DNA of 15,185 bases from Parachlamydiales bacterium (GCA_020050175.1 JAGVKY010000147.1:1-15185); one strand, 5' to 3'. Positions 1 to 5,372 are shown, numbered from the stretch's first letter. Notes: generated by a model not told the origin, from the sequence alone. Made by a program: numbers and translations.

Positions 1-20
1 AATGGGCCCTTAACGGGGCG

Positions 21-40
21 CGGGGGTGTCCCCGACTTGT
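21..40 (+). terminator. Weak GC-rich hairpin followed by T-rich tract
   Basis: Arms CGGGG (21-25) and CCCCG (30-34) enclose a GTGT loop, and a T-rich stretch follows on the plus strand. This resembles a short rho-independent terminator reading left to right, but the stem is only five pairs and no gene is visible to its left. The surrounding first 40 bases are much more GC-rich than the rest of the window and also contain the palindrome GGGCCC, so this may instead be the edge of a repeat. Confidence 0.25.
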
Positions 41-54
41 TTTTGATGATTTAC

Positions 55-208
55 TTAGATATTCAGATAGAGTTTTTCAACAACGCCTCGGCCAATCATT
101 TTGCCTCTAAATACTACTTCAAACGATTGCTCTACTTTCACTTCTAACCCTTTCTGTCTCATCCCTAATCCTGTTATTTTTTTTTGAAGCCCTTGGAATC
201 GTGTTGGA
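55..208 (-). pseudogene. Possible GxxExxY-family protein remnant
   Basis: Immediately downstream of the MFS gene, one minus-strand frame is open down to position 55 and encodes a stretch containing RQKGLEVKVEQSFEVVFRGK followed by MIGRG. From memory this resembles the middle of GxxExxY proteins, where a (KGL)KVEQ stretch is followed by a YKGK-IG motif and then an ADLVVE-type strand. Here the frame ends shortly after MIGRGVVEKLYLNI, and neither the N-terminal GxxExxY motif nor the C-terminal half is present. The frame also overlaps the end of the MFS gene, so the part to the right of 208 is probably out-of-frame read-through. No start or ribosome binding site supports an intact gene. It could be an unrelated chance frame; I hold the family assignment loosely. 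Confidence 0.25.
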
Positions 209-1417
209 TCACGTTTTTTGGGCCAATGTTTCCTTTCTAAGGGAGTAGGCAAAAGCGGTTATTCCAAGAAAAGTAAAGGCAACTAGTGAGATGGCGCCGT
301 AGATGAAAAAGATCCGGTCGATCGGAAGGCTGAGTCTGCTGAGGAAGCCAAAGAGGGTGAGTGAAATCAACATCGCTATACGGGCGATAAAAGAAGTTTG
401 CTTGCTGCAGTTGATCCTCTCTTCGTCCGAGACTCTTTTTTGAATAAGGATACTTGCTGCCATTTGAACGATATTCACAAACGCAAAGAGGAAGGAAAAA
501 AGAATAAGAGCTGAGACGTAAGAAGGAGAGGAAGAAAGGCCAAAGAAATAGAGGCTTGCAAAGGCTCCTAAGGAAATAGGGACAAGGGGATGATGAAAAA
601 AAGAAAATTTATTTAAAAAGGCATAAATCGAAGAGGTGCCGCTCATTGTTAACGAATAAGCTACAAACACAATCGATATATCAAAAGTCGTCGCCTGAAA
701 TTGATCCTTAAAAAAAGGTTGCCAATAGTGGAGGATCGGCTGAAAAGCAAACTGCGTTGCGCACATCATCAAAATAAAGGGCCAGATCTTACGGAGAGCG
801 CCAAAATTAAAGGAGAGGCGATTCTTCCGATTGGAAATTATTTCATGGACTTCTGGGGGGGGCTTTTTAAGCAAAAGCGACGCTGCCAAAAGATATATCA
901 TCGCGAAAGCGAGATAGGGCAAATAGATGGATGATTGATATAGCCAAGCTCCACAAACTCCTGCCAAAACGATACTGATATTGGCTATAGCATCGCCTGT
1001 GTGGAAATACCGTTCGACTACCCCTTTTTTTCCTTCATTCGGTTTTAAAACCGCCATGCAATAAGCCCCCATGGAAGGGGGCCAAATCGATAGCGATAAA
1101 GCTATAAAAGCCTCCGAAATCATGAAGCTGCCCAAATTTGTCGAGATTAAATAGCCTACGGCCCCTAAAAATCCAAAAATTGTCGATATTAGCATCGAAC
1201 GGTATGAGCCGATCCAGGTCAAAAAAAGACCTATCGGGATATCGAAAGCGAGGAAAATAACCGCTTGTATCGATTTTAATTGTGCAAATTCTCCAAGTGA
1301 AAAGCCTTGTTGCAGAAAATAAAGACTAGAAATCGCACCGACGGTTAAACGTCCTCCTTGAAAAAGGGCATTCAGAAAAATGACACGCCAAGCTTCAAGA
1401 GAGAAATCTTTTGTCAT
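209..1417 (-). CDS. MFS transporter, putative microcin C-type exporter (MccC-like)
   Basis: This encodes a 402-residue polytopic membrane protein whose length and roughly twelve hydrophobic segments fit the major facilitator superfamily. The first half is rich in helices such as those around residues 10-30, 45-70 and 75-100. A basic loop near residues 183-205 separates the halves, and a second set of about six helices follows. It lies on the same strand and directly after the MccB-like gene, the position of the MFS exporter gene mccC in the E. coli microcin C operon, where MccC pumps the peptidyl-nucleotide out and contributes to self-protection. The family call rests on topology and length; the substrate is inferred from context only. 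The ATG at 1417 has no strong Shine-Dalgarno sequence. A 202-base spacer holding a palindromic element separates it from mccB, so its expression may depend on read-through or on a promoter within the spacer. A drug or metabolite exporter unrelated to the microcin is the alternative. Confidence 0.8.
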   Translation of the reverse strand: MTKDFSLEAWRVIFLNALFQGGRLTVGAISSLYFLQQGFSLGEFAQLKSIQAVIFLAFDIPIGLFLTWIGSYRSMLISTIFGFLGAVGYLISTNLGSFMISEAFIALSLSIWPPSMGAYCMAVLKPNEGKKGVVERYFHTGDAIANISIVLAGVCGAWLYQSSIYLPYLAFAMIYLLAASLLLKKPPPEVHEIISNRKNRLSFNFGALRKIWPFILMMCATQFAFQPILHYWQPFFKDQFQATTFDISIVFVAYSLTMSGTSSIYAFLNKFSFFHHPLVPISLGAFASLYFFGLSSSPSYVSALILFSFLFAFVNIVQMAASILIQKRVSDEERINCSKQTSFIARIAMLISLTLFGFLSRLSLPIDRIFFIYGAISLVAFTFLGITAFAYSLRKETLAQKT

Positions 1418-1450
1418 CGATTAATCGGCACCCATAGGGGCGAAAAAAAG

Positions 1451-1610
1451 AAATTTAAACGCAAAGTTGCAAAGACGCAAAAAAACAAAGACATTAAAGT
1501 CGCTCCTTTAATGAACACAAAGGTGCAAAGAAAAAAGCCATTACTTTGCTCCTTTTATGTAAAAATAGTCTTGCATTTCTTTGCGCCTTTGCGTCTTTGC
1601 GTTTAAATTT
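1451..1610. repeat. Palindromic element with 31-bp inverted ends made of CGCAAAG words
   Basis: The left end (1451-1481) and right end (1580-1610) are inverted repeats of one another, matching at 28 of 31 positions and both ending in AAATTTAAACGCAAAG outward. Inside are further GCAAAG or CAAAG words (around 1517-1530) and a perfect small hairpin, CATTAAAG / CTTTAATG, at 1492-1513 with a six-base loop. The element fills nearly the whole spacer between the MccB-like gene (stop at 1620) and the MFS gene (start 1417). Chance open frames across it end in FFAPLRLCV, a pattern familiar from spurious small ORFs over such repeats in many bacterial genomes. It carries no transposase. It looks like a small palindromic or MITE-like repeat; as RNA it could fold into one long hairpin and act as a terminator or stabiliser on either strand. 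Confidence 0.75.
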
Positions 1611-1619
1611 ATCTCAAAC

Positions 1620-2795
1620 TTATGGAGCTTTAGGTAGTTTTCCTGCACAGACCTTACAATCGGGGTTGCGCGTGTAATCTAAACGCTCAAATTTAAGATT
1701 GTGAGTCCAAATGCCAACTCTAGAGTTAATCGAAGCCACTTCACCGAAGCCGCCAAGAAATTTTAAAATATCTAATGTTGCAAATGAGCACGCCAACATA
1801 TTGACGGGGCTGTTGGAAGGCGCCTGGTAGCGAGCGTTGACTTTGCGTAAAATCTCCAACTCCTTCTCTGACAATCCCTCTTCAGAAGCCACCCGATTTT
1901 GACAAGCTAAGCAACCTGTCTTTCCTGGTATGACTAAAGGTCCCCAGACCGCCACGTCTTCAATGTAGCCAATGTTCATAAAGGGAATCCCTTCATTCAC
2001 ACAAAAACGGTTGATCATTTTGACAATGCCGCCTTGATCTCCCGATAAAACAACAAAATCGCATCCCTTTAGGTGACGGAGACTATGTTCTTCGACATAG
2101 TCTTTGATCACGACAATCTCTAAATCTGAACTTCTTTCGAGGAGGGCTTCTCCCAAGACTTCTACCTTGGGTTTTCCTTGGTCCGACTCCTTAAACATGA
2201 TCTGTCGGTTGAGGTTTGAAAGCTCAACTGTATCACCATCAAAGAGAACAAATTGCTGAACACCTGCGGTTGCTAAAGAGACAGCTACCACATTGCCAAC
2301 ACTGCCGCATCCCACAATCCCAACTTTTGATTTTGATATCCGGGTTTGCACTTTACTAACATCTGCCCCCGAAAGAGCATAAAAGAGAAGTGAGCGGCTA
2401 TGGCGATGCTGGGATTTAAAGACTCCTGCTGGGATTAAACACTCTTGGGCCAAGGTACTAATAATCTTTAAAGCTTCTTTGTCCTCTAATCCCTCTTCTT
2501 TAAGAGCGATGAGAGCGTTTTCAAAAGAAATAGGCTCTAAAAAAAGCTCAATTGTCTTTAGAAAATTGCTTTGGGATCTTTTATCTTCGATTTTCTTTTG
2601 GATAGAACCGAATCCAATGTACAAAATATTTTGCTGGAATCCGATTTGAACATAAGGTGCAAGCTGCCACAAAGAATTGAACCGAGACTCTTTCGTCTGA
2701 GATTTCGATTCTTTTGAGAGAGGTTTCGAATCTTTGGGTGGAGATTTCGAATCTCTTTTTTGAGGCTTTTTTGCAAGAGAACTATTCGTTTTCAT
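1620..2795 (-). CDS. mccB: MccB-like peptide AMP-transferase (ThiF/E1 family)
   Basis: The 391-residue protein is predicted to adenylylate the C-terminal Asn of the heptapeptide encoded just upstream, forming the N-P linked peptide-AMP of microcin C-type compounds. Visible features, in order: a Ser/Lys-rich tail (1-41) of seven-residue repeats; a region at about 45-125 that fits the winged-helix peptide clamp (RRE-like) of MccB; a Rossmann nucleotide-binding site with GCGSVG (162-167); an FDGD acidic turn (185-188); NLNRQ (194-198), holding the E1-type Arg; K208; and four zinc-ligand cysteines in CLAC (295-298) and CKVC (380-383). Stretches such as GPLVIPGKTGCLAC, INSRVGIW and NPDCKVC recall E. 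coli MccB more than MoeB or ThiF, and MoeB/ThiF partner genes (moaD, thiS) are absent. The E. coli enzyme is about 350 residues; the extra length is the tail. The start has only a weak AAGG, partly within a hairpin, so translation may be far lower than that of the precursor. Confidence 0.88.
   Translation of the reverse strand: MKTNSSLAKKPQKRDSKSPPKDSKPLSKESKSQTKESRFNSLWQLAPYVQIGFQQNILYIGFGSIQKKIEDKRSQSNFLKTIELFLEPISFENALIALKEEGLEDKEALKIISTLAQECLIPAGVFKSQHRHSRSLLFYALSGADVSKVQTRISKSKVGIVGCGSVGNVVAVSLATAGVQQFVLFDGDTVELSNLNRQIMFKESDQGKPKVEVLGEALLERSSDLEIVVIKDYVEEHSLRHLKGCDFVVLSGDQGGIVKMINRFCVNEGIPFMNIGYIEDVAVWGPLVIPGKTGCLACQNRVASEEGLSEKELEILRKVNARYQAPSNSPVNMLACSFATLDILKFLGGFGEVASINSRVGIWTHNLKFERLDYTRNPDCKVCAGKLPKAP
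2673..2756 (-). repeat. 21-bp tandem repeat encoding KESKSxx-type heptads
   Basis: Four imperfect 21-bp units lie inside the start of the MccB-like gene. They encode RDSKSPP, KDSKPLS, KESKSQT and KESRFNS (residues 14-41), with the word GATTCGAAA or a close variant recurring in the first three. The repeat supplies a basic, polar and probably disordered tail ahead of the peptide-binding domain. In-frame units of 21 bp could vary in number between strains without breaking the gene. Confidence 0.75.
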
Positions 2796-2802
2796 ATGGA
2801 CA

Positions 2803-2820
2803 AGCCTTTTGTTAAAGGCT
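2803..2820 (-). promoter_or_regulatory. Stem-loop in front of mccB
   Basis: On the transcribed strand AGCCTTT (2820-2814) and AAAGGCT (2809-2803) form a perfect seven-pair stem with an AACA loop. It ends seven bases before the mccB ATG and contains the only purine-rich stretch that could serve as its ribosome binding site. It has no following U-run, so it is more likely to limit translation or stabilise RNA ends than to terminate. In the E. coli operon a hairpin between mccA and mccB keeps precursor transcripts in excess; a similar role here is inference. Confidence 0.5.
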
Positions 2821-2920
2821 CCCCATCGTATCTAACCACTGGGTCTACCAGGGTAAATACCTTCGAAGAGGTGGATAAATTCTACAAGGGTCTCTCCACA
2901 TCTTTCTGGGGAGCGGAAGT

Positions 2921-2944
2921 TTAGTTACGCAATTCACAATTCAT
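2921..2944 (-). CDS. mccA: MccA-like heptapeptide precursor, MNCELRN
   Basis: Seven codons (ATG AAT TGT GAA TTG CGT AAC) and a TAA stop encode MNCELRN. The length equals that of E. coli MccA (MRTGNAN), and the last residue is Asn, the residue that MccB converts and links to AMP. The start is preceded by an eight-base Shine-Dalgarno GGAGGAGG at an ideal six-base spacing, the strongest ribosome binding site I noticed in this window, and by a promoter about 85 bases upstream. The frame is closed upstream by a TGA with no alternative ATG, so a longer precursor is unlikely. The gene sits 125 bases before the MccB-like gene on the same strand, as in known mcc operons. A Cys at position 3 is unusual and could add reactivity or oxidation. 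The peptide alone is too short for homology; the call rests on position, translation signal, length and terminal Asn together. Confidence 0.87.
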   Translation of the reverse strand: MNCELRN

Positions 2945-2950
2945 GGGATA

Positions 2951-2958
2951 CCTCCTCC
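2951..2958 (-). promoter_or_regulatory. Strong Shine-Dalgarno of mccA
   Basis: GGAGGAGG on the minus strand lies six bases (TATCCC) before the ATG of the seven-codon gene. A sequence this close to the anti-Shine-Dalgarno of 16S rRNA, in front of an otherwise unnoticeable 24-base frame, is the main internal evidence that the short gene is translated. Confidence 0.85.
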
Positions 2959-3027
2959 AATTAATTCACTAAAGTTTCAAGACCTGAATGGCCTTTTTTT
3001 GCAAAAATGCAACTGAAACAGGTTTTT

Positions 3028-3057
3028 ATTGTAGGCCAAAGGTCGAAATTAAATCAA
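3028..3057 (-). promoter_or_regulatory. Promoter of the mcc-like operon (-35 and -10)
   Basis: On the minus strand TTGATT (3057-3052) and TACAAT (3033-3028) are separated by 18 bases. They match the housekeeping sigma consensus at four of six and five of six positions. Transcription would begin near 3021, giving a leader of about 75 bases before the heptapeptide gene. That leader contains the palindrome TTTTTGCAAAAA at 2996-3007. Confidence 0.6.
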
Positions 3058-3060
3058 CTT

Positions 3061-3080
3061 TTCACTTGTTTCAGAGTGAA
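3061..3080. promoter_or_regulatory. Inverted repeat next to the mcc promoter, possible operator
   Basis: TTCACT (3061-3066) and AGTGAA (3075-3080) are perfect inverted arms separated by eight bases, directly upstream of the predicted -35 box of the mcc-like operon. The geometry suits a dimeric regulator, but a six-base arm can arise by chance in AT-rich DNA. Confidence 0.3.
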
Positions 3081-3105
3081 TTTAGTAGGACATATTTCAA
3101 CAAAA

Positions 3106-3136
3106 GTCATAGTAAAATTTTTCTGTCATAGGAAAA
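3106..3136. repeat. Paired 12-bp direct repeat in divergent intergenic region
   Basis: GTCATAGTAAAA (3106-3117) and GTCATAGGAAAA (3125-3136) match at 11 of 12 positions and start 19 bases apart, close to two helical turns. They lie between the leftward mcc-like promoter and the rightward DUF58 gene, so they could be binding sites acting on either direction. Confidence 0.35.
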
Positions 3137-3161
3137 AATCTAAATCCCCTATGCTGTATTC

Positions 3162-4007
3162 ATGGAAAAGAATCTCCAGAAACTCCTTATTCGGGCTAGG
3201 AAGTCTGTCAAGGGTCTTTTGCATGGTCTTTGGAATTCTCATTATCGAGGGAGAGGCATCGCCTTTGAGGAATTAAGGCCCTACCAACCAGGCGATCCTG
3301 TCTCTGATATATCCTGGAGCCATTTAGCCGCTTGGAATAAGGCCTTGATCAAGCGATATAATGAGGAGAGAGATCTAAAAATTTGGATTCTCTTTGATGT
3401 ATCCCCATCGATTGAAGCTTTAGGAGATGAAAGGAGAGAGAGGATGAGCGAAATTTCCTCACTGATAGCTCTTGTTGCCCTTAACCAAAGAGATCGAGTG
3501 GGCCTTCTCTTTTTCTCTGATAAACTGGAAAAACTCATTCTTCCACGAAGGGGCATAGGATCTGCGCCTCTTATTTTAGCTGAGCTAAATAGACTAAAAG
3601 GAAGTGGAAAAGGGACCAATTGGGAAATTCCTTTTTCCTATCTCCAAAAGATCGATCCTCAAGGAGGAGCCATTCTTTTTTTAGTTTCTGATTTTGCTAC
3701 CCTCCCGAAAGAGGTAAGCCTTTTAAGGATCAGCGAAAGGAGAGAGATCGTCGGTGTTTTTGCTGAAGAGTTTTTAGATATTCAACCCCCTCCAGCAGGA
3801 TCGATCGCTTTAGAAGATGCTGAAACTGGAGAAAGCGTCATTTTTGATAGCACCTCTAGCTACCAGCGAGATTACGAAGATTCAGTCGAACAACGGCGGA
3901 GCGATATAAAACGGCTTTTCGGAAAAATTGGTGGCTCATTTCTTAATCTCCCTTACGGAGTAGATGCCTCCACTGCACTAGGGAATTTTCTTTCGAAACC
4001 CAGATGA
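3162..4007 (+). CDS. DUF58 domain protein (vWA-like fold)
   Basis: The 281-residue soluble protein shows the DUF58 signature: SHYRGRGIAFEELRPYQPGD followed by a DISW segment (about residues 26-53), then a basic RYNEERD stretch. A vWA-type metal-binding loop DVSPS follows near residue 78. A later VSDF strand near residue 176 fits the vWA-like core. Known relatives are encoded beside MoxR AAA+ ATPases and transmembrane vWA proteins and are thought to take part in chaperone-like assembly or metal-insertion systems; the exact role here is unknown. The next gene begins within its stop codon (ATGA), indicating translational coupling. No MoxR gene precedes it in this window; instead the divergent mcc-like cluster does. 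The chosen ATG lacks a good Shine-Dalgarno but places the first conserved block at the usual distance from the N terminus. Confidence 0.8.
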   Translation: MEKNLQKLLIRARKSVKGLLHGLWNSHYRGRGIAFEELRPYQPGDPVSDISWSHLAAWNKALIKRYNEERDLKIWILFDVSPSIEALGDERRERMSEISSLIALVALNQRDRVGLLFFSDKLEKLILPRRGIGSAPLILAELNRLKGSGKGTNWEIPFSYLQKIDPQGGAILFLVSDFATLPKEVSLLRISERREIVGVFAEEFLDIQPPPAGSIALEDAETGESVIFDSTSSYQRDYEDSVEQRRSDIKRLFGKIGGSFLNLPYGVDASTALGNFLSKPR

Positions 4008-4453
4008 ATCTCCCCTTTGCTCCGCCACCTGGCCTCCCTCTCCCCCTTCTTGACCCCGAGGCACACCAACAACTACTTCACCAATTTGAACTAAAGAATC
4101 ACCTCGACATTCTCCCCCTCCTTGCCTTAACAACCCTCTTCTTTTGGGGCCTATTCAAACTTTGGGAAAAATACCGCCCTGTAGCCAAACAAAAAAAATC
4201 GTGGCGCGAAGAGCTCTTTGACCCCCTTCTCGATGAATCAACTTCCCCCCTAACTTCCACCGAACTCATTGAAAAGCTCTTCTACAAAGATCCCTCTCTT
4301 GCCGAAGAGGTTGAACCTCTTCTTCACGAAATCGATACCACCCAATTTTCTCCTCACCCTTCTCCTCTTCATTCCATCATTCAGAAATTAAAAAAGAGAG
4401 TTTCAGAATCAAAGACCGAGAGCATTGGGGTTAAGAACAACAGTAGGGAGTGA
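4004..4453 (+). CDS. Small single-pass membrane protein following DUF58 (DUF4381-like position)
   Basis: The 149-residue protein has a Pro/Leu-rich start (APPPGLPLPLLDP), one membrane helix at about residues 36-54 (ILPLLALTTLFFWGLFKLW), and then a basic, helical cytoplasmic tail. Its start overlaps the DUF58 stop by four bases. In MoxR-DUF58-vWA operons a small one-helix protein of the DUF4381 type sits in this position, and the proline-rich start plus helix fits. Sequence alone does not prove the family, so I leave the symbol empty. The coding strand is strikingly rich in C (many CTC, CCC and TTC codons), unlike the neighbours. The last 15 codons or so overlap the 3' end of the convergent glycosyltransferase gene, so the natural C terminus may have been replaced. 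No following vWA genes are present. Confidence 0.65.
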   Translation: MNLPFAPPPGLPLPLLDPEAHQQLLHQFELKNHLDILPLLALTTLFFWGLFKLWEKYRPVAKQKKSWREELFDPLLDESTSPLTSTELIEKLFYKDPSLAEEVEPLLHEIDTTQFSPHPSPLHSIIQKLKKRVSESKTESIGVKNNSRE

Positions 4454-5281
4454 AGGATTAAACCAAGTTGAAACAAGACTCAAATTTGAGCCTGTACGGG
4501 CCAAAAAATGGGTTCTAGAAAGAAGTAAACAGTCAATTAATGCCTCTCGCCCCTGTTCGTAAGGTGATTTTGTCGTTGAATGCAGAGGATTGCCATCGAT
4601 AGATCGCTCTGCTTCATGAAAAACAACTCGTCCAGGATACCTCTGCTCGATCACTTTTATGAATTCATCAACATCTGTCGCCACAAAGAAGAGAGGCTCT
4701 TTTTCCCATATAGATCCCCATTCTTTTTCTAGTTTGTCCAAAAATTTATCCGGAGTAATTGAGGGAGATTCAGATATAAATTTATCAGTTCCTCTGTAGT
4801 GAATACCCACTACAAATCTTCCCTTAAAAAAACCCTCTTCAAATTGATTAACCTCGTCCAATATAGGTTTTTTTATCTGAATATATTTTGAAATCAGACG
4901 ATAATTTTCTTCACGTGAGCTGCTTAAAGAAGACAAATAAAACTGCGCTTGAAAAGCAGAATCAACACTTGAAGTGTATCTGCTGTTATTGATGCTCAAC
5001 AGAGAATCGAAATAATAGCCCCACCAATTTTCACCTATTTTCTCATCATAGTAAAAACCGTTCGAACCAAAGTCGACTGACAAACTTGCAATTTGTCTAC
5101 TGTCTAAAGAGCGCAAGGCTCCAACAATACAACTGAAAATGAAAAACAAACCTGTGTTAAATCCGCCTGACCCATTGAAAATAACACTTTCATGTTGTTT
5201 GGCAGGGATGCAGACTCTTTTATGGGCATAAAGAGGAGTAAAAGATAAAAGCAAACACAATATCAAAATGAAAGAATGCAT
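4409..5281 (-). CDS. Secreted fucosyltransferase-like glycosyltransferase
   Basis: The 290-residue protein starts with a clear signal peptide (hydrophobic residues 4-18, likely cleavage after LYA at 19). Residues 161-167 are HYRGTDK, the donor-binding Arg motif of NodZ/FUT8-type and related fucosyltransferases. It is followed by the strand FFVATDVDEF (198-207) and a C-terminal block, GREALIDCLLLSRTHFLAR through TGSNLS (244-268), that resembles the nucleotide-sugar-binding half of these GT-B enzymes. The likely reaction is transfer of fucose or a similar sugar from a GDP donor, but donor and acceptor are inferred. A signal peptide on such an enzyme is unusual for bacteria, since sugar nucleotides are absent outside the cytoplasm; export into a host compartment is one explanation, and the hydrophobic start acting as a membrane anchor is another. 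No Shine-Dalgarno precedes the ATG. Its 3' end overlaps the convergent gene by 45 bases. Confidence 0.65.
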   Translation of the reverse strand: MHSFILILCLLLSFTPLYAHKRVCIPAKQHESVIFNGSGGFNTGLFFIFSCIVGALRSLDSRQIASLSVDFGSNGFYYDEKIGENWWGYYFDSLLSINNSRYTSSVDSAFQAQFYLSSLSSSREENYRLISKYIQIKKPILDEVNQFEEGFFKGRFVVGIHYRGTDKFISESPSITPDKFLDKLEKEWGSIWEKEPLFFVATDVDEFIKVIEQRYPGRVVFHEAERSIDGNPLHSTTKSPYEQGREALIDCLLLSRTHFLARTGSNLSLVSTWFNPSLPTVVLNPNALGL

Positions 5282-5312
5282 TTAAAAAAAGGGATTTAAA
5301 TTTACTGATTCC

Positions 5313-5342
5313 AAAAAAAAACCCGCTGGATTAGCCAGCGGG
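5313..5342 (-). terminator. Rho-independent terminator of the porin gene
   Basis: On the minus strand CCCGCTGG (5342-5335) and CCAGCGGG (5329-5322) form a perfect eight-pair GC-rich stem with a five-base loop, followed by nine consecutive T residues. It lies 30 bases after the porin stop codon and separates the porin transcript from the glycosyltransferase gene, which therefore needs its own promoter or escapes termination. Confidence 0.95.
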
Positions 5343-5372
5343 TCGTATTCGTCTAACTTTAATCAGTTTAGA

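Noticed and set aside
1358..1606. 82-residue plus-strand frame across the palindromic element
   Set aside because: It starts inside the exporter gene on the other strand and consists of repeat-derived sequence ending in FFAPLRLCV, a known signature of spurious ORFs over such repeats.
2558..2776. 72-residue minus-strand frame inside the mccB-like gene
   Set aside because: It is a +1 shadow of the Lys/Ser-rich tandem repeat of the real gene.
1620..2795. MoeB or ThiF (molybdopterin or thiamine pathway) identity for the E1-like gene
   Set aside because: No moaD, thiS or other pathway gene is adjacent. The N-terminal peptide-clamp-like region and the GPLVIPGKTGC and NPDCKVC segments fit MccB better, and the upstream heptapeptide gene explains the context.
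3007..3276. 89-residue plus-strand frame
   Set aside because: It runs through the predicted mcc promoter region and overlaps the DUF58 gene in another frame; no ribosome binding site or protein-like features.
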